From assembly GCA_019239815.1 (NCBI GenBank), contig JAFAZL010000879.1, positions 1 through 9,535 on the forward strand: 9,535 nt of DNA. Direction: 5' to 3'. Position numbers and translations under genes: made by a program. Under the pieces are notes generated by a model that worked only from the letters and a program-made list of their open reading frames with translations, was not told the origin of the DNA and made no database searches. Each line of letters opens with the position of its first letter. Position 1 is the first letter of the stretch. The DNA is from Acidobacteriota bacterium. Its GTDB lineage: Bacteria > Acidobacteriota > Terriglobia > Acidoferrales > UBA7541. Positions 1 through 6,477 of the stretch are shown one piece after another.

Positions 1-282
1 GATCCGGCGCAGGCGCAAGCCCTCGTTTCGCAAAAGGCGGCGCGCAGTTACACGACTGCCAAGCAAGATATTCAGGAGAGCAGCCTGAGGCATTTGCAAG
101 ATGCGGCGGAAATGTACGACCAGCTTGCGAAACGACCGCACTGGACGACGATCGAGTGCGTCGATCGAGCGACAAATGCGATGCGGACTCCGGAGGCGAT
201 AAGCGCCGAGTTGCTTGAACTGGTCGAAGCGACGCTGGCTGTCAGCACTGCGAGTGCTGCGACGGCGAAGGACCGCCGCTGA
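1..282 (+). CDS. tmk: Thymidylate kinase, C-terminal part (5' end outside window)
   Basis: The frame starting at base 1 is open to a TGA at 280-282 and encodes the last 93 residues of a protein whose start lies upstream of the window. The segment around residues 20-55 (AKQDIQESSL, then EMYDQLAKRPHWTTIEC) matches the C-terminal helices of dTMP kinases, which phosphorylate dTMP to dTDP in the cytosol for DNA synthesis. That region normally reads as a short linker with 'D/H-E', a helix, then a hydrophobic 'W..I' strand. The P-loop and DRH motif that would prove it are outside the window. Support comes from position: holB begins two bases after the stop, and tmk-holB is a widespread bacterial gene pair. 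The last 20 residues are Ala/Ser/Thr-rich and probably disordered. Confidence 0.8.
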   Translation, partial: DPAQAQALVSQKAARSYTTAKQDIQESSLRHLQDAAEMYDQLAKRPHWTTIECVDRATNAMRTPEAISAELLELVEATLAVSTASAATAKDRR

Positions 283-284
283 GT

Positions 285-1412
285 ATGGGCTTCGCCGACT
301 TCATGGGCAACGAGCGCATCGTCGCGGCTTTGCGTGGAGCGATGCATGCCGAGCGCGTTCCGCATGCGCTGCTCTTTACCGGACCGCGCGGAGTCGGCAA
401 ATTCACACTGGCACGGATGTTCGCGCAGGCTAGCAACTGCGAGCGGCTCAAAGACGATTTTTGCGGCGAGTGCGATACCTGTCGCCGCATCGCGCCCCTG
501 GCCGATCCGCAAAGGCTTCTCGAGCAGGGGCTCACAGAGCGCGGCGAAAGCGCTGACGCGGCGACCGTCGAACGGGTTCCGCTTATCCTGCAATCGCATC
601 CCGACGTCTGGGCGCTCGTGCCCGATCCGGTGCGCCTCAAGACGCCAGTCGTGCGGCCGCTCCTGCGCATCGGCCAGATGCGCGCGGTGCAACGCGCGGC
701 CTACTTCCAGCCGATGGGCAAGCGGCGTGTCTTCATCGTTGACAGTGCCGAAACCATGCGCGGCGAGGTGGCTAACGCGTTCTTGAAGATTCTGGAAGAG
801 CCACCGGGGTCAGCCACGTTGATTCTGACGGCGCCGTCCCCGAACATGCTCTTGCCGACGATCGTGTCGCGGTGCTTACAATTTCACTTCGCGCCGCTCG
901 CGACCGTAGAAGTTGAAAAAATTATTGAAGAGAAAACCGACCGCAAGCCGGCCGAACGGCGTTTGGCTGCGCAGCTATCCGAAGGCAGTCCCGGCCTGGC
1001 GATGGAAATGGACGTCGACCAGGCGGTACAGCGGCGAAGCGATGCTCTACGCATTCTGGAACGTTCCGCGAAGGGTGAAGGTTTTACACAACTCTTTGCG
1101 GACACGGCTGCGCTCGCAAAAGACCGCGAATCGTCTTTCGACGATCAATTGCTCATTTTTTACGGCCTTTTGACGGATTTATTGGAGCTCGCAGCTCACG
1201 CCAAGCAGCCCCAGCTGCGAAATCCGCATCTTGCAAAGGAACTGGAAGCTCTTTCCAGAGGAATTGATGTCGATTGGGTGATGCGCGCTATTGCCGGCTT
1301 TGACGAGCTGCATCTGGGCTCGCGCCGCAACCTGAATCGACAGCTCGGTCTCGACGCGTTGGCCGCCTCATTGGCGCCAAATTCACAACGCGAAGTTGGT
1401 TCCCATCGATGA
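285..1412 (+). CDS. holB: DNA polymerase III clamp-loader subunit delta'
   Basis: This 375-residue protein has the layout of the delta' subunit, which with the tau/gamma and delta subunits opens the beta clamp and loads it on primed DNA. Visible motifs are a P-loop GPRGVGK at 33-39 in which the residue after Lys is Phe rather than Ser/Thr, as often in delta'; a zinc-binding cluster Cys52, Cys60, Cys63, Cys66; a Walker B-like VFIVDSAETM at 149-158; KILEEPP at 168-174; and the delta'-typical SRC motif at 195-197, whose Arg acts as arginine finger on the neighbouring ATPase subunit. About 35 residues (roughly 70-105) are inserted between the zinc module and the HPDV strand that usually follows closely. 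ATG285 starts two bases after the tmk stop, with AAGGA at 268-272 inside tmk, so translational coupling is likely. Confidence 0.93.
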   Translation: MGFADFMGNERIVAALRGAMHAERVPHALLFTGPRGVGKFTLARMFAQASNCERLKDDFCGECDTCRRIAPLADPQRLLEQGLTERGESADAATVERVPLILQSHPDVWALVPDPVRLKTPVVRPLLRIGQMRAVQRAAYFQPMGKRRVFIVDSAETMRGEVANAFLKILEEPPGSATLILTAPSPNMLLPTIVSRCLQFHFAPLATVEVEKIIEEKTDRKPAERRLAAQLSEGSPGLAMEMDVDQAVQRRSDALRILERSAKGEGFTQLFADTAALAKDRESSFDDQLLIFYGLLTDLLELAAHAKQPQLRNPHLAKELEALSRGIDVDWVMRAIAGFDELHLGSRRNLNRQLGLDALAASLAPNSQREVGSHR

Positions 1413-1520
1413 TATCGACTGTTTTCGAAGGCTAATCGGAACGTTTGCAAGATTCTTTTGTGAACTGTAACCCGGTTCGGGGCGCATGCATCATACGGAA
1501 CAGATACAACCCCCACCTTT
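1413..1520. other. holB-hfq intergenic region
   Basis: This short gap has no open frame of note and no clear hairpin followed by a T run. TTGCAA at 1445-1450 and TGTAAC at 1466-1471 resemble -35 and -10 boxes but are only 15 bp apart, so I do not call a promoter. A promoter for the hfq-like gene probably lies here because the gap is longer than the tmk-holB spacing. Confidence 0.4.
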
Positions 1521-1526
1521 AAGGAG
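1521..1526 (+). promoter_or_regulatory. Ribosome binding site of the hfq-like gene
   Basis: A perfect AAGGAG sits five bases before ATG1532. It fixes the start and so shows that the unusual N-terminal extension of the Hfq-like protein is really translated. Confidence 0.85.
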
Positions 1527-1531
1527 CAGTC

Positions 1532-1870
1532 ATGGTGAACCGCAGGATGTTCCGCCCTGGATTTGCGGACATGAAGGAACAATTGCCTCCCAGACAGCAC
1601 GGCAACAACAATAGCAACGGGCCTGCGCCGAGTAAAAAACCTGCCCCGCCGGAACTCACGCACGCCGAAAATTTCTATTGGGTAAAGCAGATGCAGGCGC
1701 GCACGCCGATGGCGATCGTGCTCGACAGCGGCGAAGTCTTGCGCGGCACCGTAGAGTGGTACGACCGCGATTGCATCAAGCTCACCCGCCAGGGCGAGCC
1801 TAATCTGCTGGTCTTCAAGCGTGTGATCAAGTATGTCCACAAAGACGGCGAAGAGGGATCTGAAGAGTAG
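1532..1870 (+). CDS. hfq: Hfq-like RNA chaperone with N-terminal extension
   Basis: The protein has 112 residues. Residues 46-104 fit the Sm fold of Hfq, the hexameric ring that binds small RNAs and mRNAs. There is an N-terminal helix (46-57), Sm1 with L64-x-x-G67 and L70-x-G72-x-V74, then WYD at 76-78, and Sm2 around LLVFK at 92-96. By eye, aligned with E. coli Hfq, Pro21, Gly29, Gly34, Asp40 and Lys56 are kept (P59, G67, G72, D78, K96). Several RNA-contact positions differ: Gln41 to Arg79, Phe42 to Asp80, Tyr55 to Phe95 and His57 to Arg97. Ahead of the Sm domain lies a 45-residue low-complexity tail rich in Pro, Asn and Gln, opposite to E. coli Hfq, whose disordered tail is C-terminal. The end (DGEEGSEE) is acidic. 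I recall similar Hfq-like proteins in Acidobacteriota; RNA binding itself is inferred from the fold. Confidence 0.82.
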   Translation: MVNRRMFRPGFADMKEQLPPRQHGNNNSNGPAPSKKPAPPELTHAENFYWVKQMQARTPMAIVLDSGEVLRGTVEWYDRDCIKLTRQGEPNLLVFKRVIKYVHKDGEEGSEE

Positions 1871-1944
1871 GTTTACTTCGCTCGGTGCGCCGCGTTGTTG
1901 CGTCTTAGCGTCGAAGTCGCCGATTGAGTGTCCGATAAAATCTC

Positions 1945-2439
1945 TCAGGGCTGACTGTTCCCCGCTCTCGTTGCTCCAGTCTCCATCGAATGCCCGCCTG
2001 CTGCTCCGTATGTGATCAGTGCTTTGGCCGCCAGTTTCCCGGTCGGACTGAAAACCTCGCACTCCGTTACCACGAAATTTCGCCCTGCTCTTAGAACGCG
2101 CGCTTCGGCTCGGACTCGCCCGACCTGGACCGGCTCCAGATAATTGATCTTCATCTCGATTGTGGCGATCGCGGTGCCCTTCGGTACTACGGTGTATGAG
2201 GCCATCGCGCCCACCGTGTCGGCCAGGGCCGCCAGAATGCCGCCATGAACCACGCCATGGATCTGCTTGTGACGCGTTTCCGCCTTCAACCGCAGCACCG
2301 CCCAGCCCGTATCGATTGTCTCGAGCGAAAATCCGAGGAATTGGATGGCGTGACTCTGGCGCAAGGCGCTTCGGGCAACTGCCGCCATCTCGGGTGAGCC
2401 CCTCCTACGGTTGCGCCGCGCGTTGGTGGGTCGTGTCAC
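1945..2439 (-). CDS. PaaI-family hotdog-fold thioesterase
   Basis: The 164-residue product carries the PaaI/YdiI-type hotdog signature HGVVHGGILAALADTVG at 61-77, with the oxyanion HGG (65-67) and an acidic residue on the following helix (Asp74). Typical strands follow (IATIEMKINYLEPV, then RVRAEARVLRAGR). Such enzymes hydrolyse acyl-CoA thioesters in the cytosol, usually as tetramers; the substrate cannot be read from the sequence. The first 17 residues are strongly basic (TRPTNARRNRRRG) and lie outside the fold; an internal Met18 would remove them, but the GTG at 2439 has a perfect Shine-Dalgarno, so I keep it. The last 16 residues are also outside the domain. The gene converges on hfq with 74 bp between the stops and no obvious terminator. 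Confidence 0.88.
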   Translation of the reverse strand: MTRPTNARRNRRRGSPEMAAVARSALRQSHAIQFLGFSLETIDTGWAVLRLKAETRHKQIHGVVHGGILAALADTVGAMASYTVVPKGTAIATIEMKINYLEPVQVGRVRAEARVLRAGRNFVVTECEVFSPTGKLAAKALITYGAAGGHSMETGATRAGNSQP

Positions 2440-2445
2440 GTTTTT

Positions 2446-2451
2446 CTCCTT
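2446..2451 (-). promoter_or_regulatory. Ribosome binding site deciding a GTG start
   Basis: On the minus strand AAGGAG lies six bases before GTG2439. It supports the long, Arg-rich N-terminus of the thioesterase over the internal ATG. Confidence 0.8.
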
Positions 2452-2557
2452 TTCCGCGTCTAATCGAGCCAGAAGAACGCACCGTCGAGCGTCGCGCCAG
2501 GTTGAGTCCCATGCTCGCGGCTCGTGGGGCGCCGTTACACAGCGATAACAGTTGTAG

Positions 2558-2570
2558 CACTCGAAGAGTG
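2558..2570 (+). promoter_or_regulatory. Small hairpin in the bshA leader
   Basis: CACTC-GAA-GAGTG can form a 5-bp stem with a 3-base loop, extendable by a G-T pair, ending 21 bases before the bshA ATG. No T run follows, so it is not a terminator. It could be an operator half-site pair or chance. The rest of the 152-bp divergent region holds no promoter boxes I trust. Confidence 0.3.
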
Positions 2571-2591
2571 TAGGATGACGGAACCTATTCT

Positions 2592-3731
2592 ATGCGCATC
2601 GGCATAACCTGCTATCCCACTTATGGCGGATCCGGAGTCGTCGCCACGGAACTTGGCCAGGAGCTCGCGGCGCGCGGGCACGATATCCATTTCATCAGCT
2701 ATGCCCCGCCGATCCGGATGAATACGGCCGACCCGCACATTCATTTTCACGAAGTCGAGGTCGCGTCTTATCCTCTGTTCGATCACCCGCCATACACGCT
2801 GGCGCTGGCGACTAAAATGCTCGAAGTGTTTGAGATGGAAGCGCTCGACGTGCTTCACGTTCACTATGCGATTCCGCATTCGGTCAGCGCGATGCTGGCG
2901 CGCTCGATGGCTGAGCCACGCCGGCTTCCGTTTGTTACGACGCTGCACGGGACGGACATCACGCTGGTCGGGAGCAACCGGAGCTACCTGCCGATCACCA
3001 AGTTTTCAATCGAGAAGAGCGATGGCGTTACGGCGATTTCGCAATATCTCCTGCAACAGACGCTGAAAGAGTTCGACATCAAACGGCCGATTGAGGTCAT
3101 TCCGAATTTTGTAAATTGCGATCTCTACACGCGCGTTCCGAATGAAGCGCAGCGGGCGCAGTGGGCGCCTAACGGCGAGCCGATCATCATGCATTTGTCG
3201 AATTTTCGCCCGGTGAAGAGGATTACTGATGCCGTCGAAATTTTCGCCATCGTTCGCGCGAAAATGCCGGCGAAACTTGTGCTGATTGGCGACGGGCCGG
3301 ACCGCGGCGCCGCGGAATATCTTGTGCGGAAGAAACGGCTGCAGAAGGACGTCTTTTTTCTCGGGAAACAAAACGCCGTGTATGAAAAGCTCGGCTCAGC
3401 TGACCTATTTCTGCTTCCCTCGCAGCTCGAGTCGTTTGGGTTAGCAGCGCTCGAAGCGATGGCTTGCGAAGTACCGGTTGTTGCGACCAATGTTGGCGGA
3501 ATCCCTGAGGTTGTAACGCACGGAGTGGATGGATATTTGGTGGAGCCTGGCGACGTCAAGGCCGCCGGGCAATATGCGCTCGACATTCTCTCGCGGGCCG
3601 ATCGCGGGCGCGAGATGGGTCAGCTCGCACGCAAAAATGCCAAGTCGCGATTCTGTGCGAACGATGTCATCCCGCAGTACGAGCGCTACTATCAGCGCGT
3701 CCTAGCCGAAACCCGGGCCGCATCGGCCTAG
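2592..3731 (+). CDS. bshA: N-acetyl-alpha-D-glucosaminyl L-malate synthase
   Basis: This 379-residue GT-B glycosyltransferase transfers GlcNAc from UDP-GlcNAc to L-malate, the first step of bacillithiol synthesis. It resembles the known B. subtilis BshA along its whole length: ITCYPTYGGSG at 5-15, HFHEVEV at 51-57, HVHYAIPHSV at 89-98, TTLHGTDIT at 116-124, SNFRPVKR at 203-210, LIGDGP at 231-236, the donor-binding EX7E motif ESFGLAALE at 280-288, and GGIPEV at 302-307. The N-terminal half is the acceptor domain and the part from about 195 the nucleotide-sugar domain. The start is fixed by the homology at residue 2, although the upstream Shine-Dalgarno is weak. The later steps, BshB deacetylase and BshC cysteine ligase, are not in this window. 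The gene converges on the DUF805-SRPBCC gene, with only three bases between stops. Confidence 0.95.
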   Translation: MRIGITCYPTYGGSGVVATELGQELAARGHDIHFISYAPPIRMNTADPHIHFHEVEVASYPLFDHPPYTLALATKMLEVFEMEALDVLHVHYAIPHSVSAMLARSMAEPRRLPFVTTLHGTDITLVGSNRSYLPITKFSIEKSDGVTAISQYLLQQTLKEFDIKRPIEVIPNFVNCDLYTRVPNEAQRAQWAPNGEPIIMHLSNFRPVKRITDAVEIFAIVRAKMPAKLVLIGDGPDRGAAEYLVRKKRLQKDVFFLGKQNAVYEKLGSADLFLLPSQLESFGLAALEAMACEVPVVATNVGGIPEVVTHGVDGYLVEPGDVKAAGQYALDILSRADRGREMGQLARKNAKSRFCANDVIPQYERYYQRVLAETRAASA

Positions 3732-3734
3732 AAC

Positions 3735-5153
3735 TTAGCTCACGGCTGGGGATAAAGGCTTTCCTGCTTCTGCTTCCATCTTGATATGCTCCAGCACGCG
3801 AGTATGAATGCGGTGGATGATGTAGTCCGACCAGAGGCGCCAATACTGGCCCGGCCAGATGGTGTTGCGATACGAAGTTGCGCCTTCGAGGCGGGTCCTC
3901 CCTCCAGGTAGTTCCATCAGGGCGAACTGACCATGTTCTGACACAAAGTACCCGTGGAGATGTTTCGGCTCGATGTGGCCGTAAGGAGTTAATTCATTCA
4001 TCGGAGATGGCGTTGAAGTCACGCCAAAGCTTAAGAGCTTCGGTTCGTCCCAGACTTCGATCGGCTCGACAAACGGCCCGGTCGAGAATACACAGTGGCG
4101 CACGGCGCCAGGTCCGTGCCCGGTGATCTCCGCGCGCACTGGATACGCGACGCCCGCTCGAAACAAGAGTTCCGTTGGCGGCGCAATCTCCGAAAACGCG
4201 ACGACCTGCTTCCAAACCGTCTCGGGCGGCGCATTGATCTCGATGGAGGTCCGCACCACAAATCTCGGAGTTTCGAGCTTTGCGGCATGCTCGGCGCCGA
4301 AAATCATCGGCAGCACGAGCACGATCGCACACATCGCGGAGGACGTGCCGTGCCTCATCCAGTATGACGCTTGCATTGAGTAGCCGAGCATTCCTCCGAG
4401 CGCGGCCAGAATCACCGCGATCGGCGCCGCCATGAGGATGCAGATTAGACCTTCCAACGCGACGATTAGCGAGATCGCGCCAATCAGCCCGATCGGTAAC
4501 AGGGCTACCGCCATCGATTCTCCAAATTCTCGTGGCCGGTGGTAGCTGTAGGAAAGGACCGAAAACAGTCCGAGGCAGAATGGCAGCGCGACGAACAATC
4601 CCCAGCCGTACGTCCCGAGCAACGTCGTTTCCCCGATAAAGGCGACTAGACCAAGGATCGCTGACACCAGGATCGCAAACAGCGCAGATCCGATTTTGTT
4701 GTCTGGGATTAATTTGCCGAGCCCAGCTGTTTTCGGCCAGGGAGCAACGTCTCTTCTCGGCGATGCAGATTCGACACTCGACGAGACGGCGCACAGCACG
4801 AGAATGAACAACACGTTCGCGACAGGCACGAAGAAAATCGCGGTGAGCCAAACCGGCCAACCCGCATCGCGCAATCTTTTTACGGTCATCGCGAGCCCCA
4901 GCCAAATGAACGGGAGCGCGACGATAAGAAGCGTCGCGAGATATGTCGACTGATAGGAGGACAAACGTGATAATCGCACCGAAGCTCCGAGTGGTGACCA
5001 ATAGTTGAAGATCAGCCCGGAATGGTCGTGCAGCAAGTAGAGTGTGATTCGCCAATCGATGACGTGCTTGATCACGAAGGCCACGAAGCCGACAACTGCA
5101 TAGGTCTTTCTGTCTACACGTCCACGCCAACGCCACAAATCGGTGAAGCGCAC
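3735..5153 (-). CDS. DUF805-like membrane protein fused to an SRPBCC domain
   Basis: The 472-residue product has two parts. Residues 1-122 look like DUF805: a short amphipathic start with GRVDRKTY at 11-18, membrane helices near 17-33, 70-92 and 103-122, and the signature RLRDAGWPVWL at 93-103. After a polar loop (123-152) come about five more hydrophobic segments (154-178, 183-202, 214-232, 234-255, 271-288). From about 297 to 460 follows a soluble domain of the SRPBCC/START-like superfamily: SIEINAPPETVW at 303-314, a central strand-rich part, GGRTRLEG at 417-424, and a long C-terminal helix with IIHRIHTRVLEHIK at 445-458. SRPBCC domains bind hydrophobic ligands, so a role in sensing or handling a lipid-like molecule at the membrane is an inference; no function is known to me. 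GTG5153 has GGGAGG five bases upstream. It is the last gene of the minus-strand operon, 66 bp after the DCC gene. Confidence 0.8.
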   Translation of the reverse strand: MRFTDLWRWRGRVDRKTYAVVGFVAFVIKHVIDWRITLYLLHDHSGLIFNYWSPLGASVRLSRLSSYQSTYLATLLIVALPFIWLGLAMTVKRLRDAGWPVWLTAIFFVPVANVLFILVLCAVSSSVESASPRRDVAPWPKTAGLGKLIPDNKIGSALFAILVSAILGLVAFIGETTLLGTYGWGLFVALPFCLGLFSVLSYSYHRPREFGESMAVALLPIGLIGAISLIVALEGLICILMAAPIAVILAALGGMLGYSMQASYWMRHGTSSAMCAIVLVLPMIFGAEHAAKLETPRFVVRTSIEINAPPETVWKQVVAFSEIAPPTELLFRAGVAYPVRAEITGHGPGAVRHCVFSTGPFVEPIEVWDEPKLLSFGVTSTPSPMNELTPYGHIEPKHLHGYFVSEHGQFALMELPGGRTRLEGATSYRNTIWPGQYWRLWSDYIIHRIHTRVLEHIKMEAEAGKPLSPAVS

Positions 5154-5158
5154 GGGTA

Positions 5159-5164
5159 CCTCCC
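5159..5164 (-). promoter_or_regulatory. Ribosome binding site deciding a GTG start
   Basis: On the minus strand GGGAGG lies five bases before GTG5153 and supports that start for the DUF805-SRPBCC gene. Confidence 0.7.
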
Positions 5165-5219
5165 GATTTTCAGTCAGGCCCTTGGGACAACGACTCGGAG
5201 AACTACGACTACGAACGAA

Positions 5220-5639
5220 CTACGTGGAAATCGAAGAGTGCTTCGCCTCACAACGCGTGGCTGCGCAATGTCGACGCTCGGCGATGCGTTGGTATCCCGA
5301 TCGCATGAAGTGCATCACTCCGGGAATTCGAGAGAGCCACACGAGCGGGCGCGCCCACCAGATCTCTCGCGCCAGCGCGACGGCGGCGTCGGCTCCGCCG
5401 TTGTGCGTGCCGTCGGCCATGACGACGCGCATCTCGCGCATCAATTCTGCTTGCGATAGGCCAAGCAAAGCTCGGACCCGCGGGTCTTGCAACGGAGCGA
5501 CGCCGATTTCGCGACGAGCGAGGATTGGCGCGGCCCACCGCGCGATTCGAGTGCAGAAGCCGCACTCGGCATCGAAGAAGAACCATCCGCGTGCGTGCCG
5601 TCCTTTTGCGTCTGTAAATTCCGAGGTCAGAGAAATCAT
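5220..5639 (-). CDS. DCC-family (DUF393) thiol-disulfide oxidoreductase-like protein
   Basis: With the chosen start the product has 139 residues. It shows the family hallmark [17 protein letters not shown] at 19-35: an initial strand, Asp23, and a thioredoxin-like CxxC pair Cys26-Cys29. A second block follows around 47-76 ([16 protein letters not shown], then [11 protein letters not shown]), and [13 protein letters not shown] at 81-93 and [20 protein letters not shown] at 104-123 complete the usual length of about 120-140 residues. DCC proteins are predicted cytosolic redox proteins; their partners are mostly unknown. ATG5639 has a purine-rich GAGGTGGAAG upstream. An alternative GTG at 5684 would add 15 residues but has no Shine-Dalgarno. 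It is the middle gene of the operon, with the regulator stop 55 bases before its ATG. The C-terminal tail has two more Cys (125, 130). Confidence 0.82.
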   Translation of the reverse strand: MISLTSEFTDAKGRHARGWFFFDAECGFCTRIARWAAPILARREIGVAPLQDPRVRALLGLSQAELMREMRVVMADGTHNGGADAAVALAREIWWARPLVWLSRIPGVMHFMRSGYQRIAERRHCAATRCEAKHSSIST

Positions 5640-5694
5640 GAGCGCTTCCACCTCGCCAACGAATCTTCCCGACAACCTCACCACATGCTGGACA

Positions 5695-6255
5695 TTAGCC
5701 GTTCGCAGCTTTCTTCTGCCCCAGCAATGTCACGACCTTGCCACGCAGTTTCATTGCGCCTTTCAGCGCGCCGGTCGGCATCCGCACGACTTCTTCAAAG
5801 AGTCCGGTCATTCCCGTTAGAAATTCGAGCATGCTTTCGAGGCGCTCGCGCGTATAGACGTCGCCCTGCGGATTGCCTTTGAGCTCTGAGACACACTCGC
5901 TGATGACCCTCAGGGTTGGGTCGATTTCGCGACGCTTTCGCTCTTCGGACACGATGCGAAAAATTTCGTAGACGTCTTTCGTGCAGTCGAAATGATCGCG
6001 GCGATCACCGAGCACATGCACGACACGAGCGATCCCCCATCCCTGCAATTCGCGCAGGCTGGTGCTGATATTCGAGCGAGCGACGGCAAGGGTCTTGGCG
6101 ATCTCATCGGCCGGCAACGGATGCGGAGACAAGAACAGGAGTGCATGCACCTGCGCGACAGTGCGATTGATGCCCCACCGCGTGCCCATCTCACCCCAGT
6201 GCAAAATGAATTTCTGCGCCACCGGTGTCAGCGTGAATTTGTTCCCTTCCGTCAT
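5695..6255 (-). CDS. GbsR/MarR-family transcriptional regulator
   Basis: The 186-residue cytosolic protein has a winged-helix domain of the GbsR branch of MarR-like regulators: [29 protein letters not shown] at 16-44, the DNA-recognition helix-turn-helix [22 protein letters not shown] at 49-70, then the wing ([13 protein letters not shown], 78-90). The C-terminal helices from about 93 would form the dimer and effector part. Relatives include GbsR, which senses choline, but many act on unknown signals. ATG6255 is chosen because AAGGAG lies five bases upstream; an in-frame upstream start at 6312 lacks this. The gene leads the operon with the DCC and DUF805-SRPBCC genes. A palindrome overlapping the promoter in front of it suggests that it represses itself. 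Confidence 0.9.
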   Translation of the reverse strand: MTEGNKFTLTPVAQKFILHWGEMGTRWGINRTVAQVHALLFLSPHPLPADEIAKTLAVARSNISTSLRELQGWGIARVVHVLGDRRDHFDCTKDVYEIFRIVSEERKRREIDPTLRVISECVSELKGNPQGDVYTRERLESMLEFLTGMTGLFEEVVRMPTGALKGAMKLRGKVVTLLGQKKAANG

Positions 6256-6260
6256 CACCT

Positions 6261-6266
6261 CTCCTT
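6261..6266 (-). promoter_or_regulatory. Ribosome binding site of the GbsR-type regulator
   Basis: AAGGAG on the minus strand, five bases before ATG6255, fixes the start of the regulator 19 residues inside the longest open frame. Confidence 0.85.
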
Positions 6267-6352
6267 GTCTTGGTACGCAGGCAAAATCCAGCCCAAATCT
6301 CGATCGAAGCAACGGCAGGCGCTCTACCCGCTCCTACCGTATAACCGGTCAC

Positions 6353-6386
6353 TTCTGTTATTTCTGTCTGTACAGAAATTACAGGA
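6353..6386. promoter_or_regulatory. Candidate GbsR operator, 34-bp interrupted palindrome
   Basis: The left arm TTCTGTTATTTCTGT (6353-6367) and right arm ACAGAAATTACAGGA (6372-6386) are inverted copies matching at 13 of 15 positions, separated by CTGT. The core TCTGTACAGA at 6368-6377, shifted by a few bases, is itself a perfect palindrome if read with the preceding T. The size and dyad fit a dimeric or double-dimeric MarR-type regulator. The site covers the -10 box of the regulator's own promoter, so binding would block transcription. Its AT-rich composition stands out against the GC-rich surroundings. Operator identity is inferred. Confidence 0.72.
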
Positions 6387-6405
6387 ATCATAGGCGTCTT
6401 GTCAA
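6378..6405 (-). promoter_or_regulatory. Sigma70-type promoter of the GbsR-DCC-DUF805/SRPBCC operon
   Basis: On the minus strand a perfect -35 box TTGACA (6400-6405) is followed after 16 bp by TGTAAT (6378-6383), one base off the -10 consensus. Transcription would start near 6371, giving a leader of roughly 115 bases before ATG6255. The -10 box lies within the right arm of the palindrome at 6353-6386. Confidence 0.75.
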
Positions 6406-6477
6406 GTGCCTTTTCTTACCTCCGGTGTAGACTGCATTCGAGCGCTAGAGCGCAAATCTGATAGGAAACTTAGGCCG

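Noticed and set aside
1445..1471. Promoter for hfq (TTGCAA, TGTAAC)
   Set aside because: The spacing is 15 bp and the -10 box is poor; not enough to call.
1875..1916. Terminator between hfq and the thioesterase (ACTTCG ... CGAAGT)
   Set aside because: The arms are only 6 bp, about 30 bases apart, and no T run follows on either strand.
1196..2062. Minus-strand open frame of 288 codons across holB, hfq and the thioesterase end
   Set aside because: It runs antisense to well-supported genes and has no recognisable domain.
3994..5136. Long minus-strand open frame of 380 codons in another frame
   Set aside because: It lies wholly inside the DUF805-SRPBCC gene, is very rich in Arg and Cys, and shows no domain; it is a shadow of GC-rich coding DNA.
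5143..5820. Plus-strand open frame of 225 codons
   Set aside because: It is antisense to the DCC protein and the regulator, both of which have clear family motifs; the reading is low-complexity and Arg/Ser-rich.
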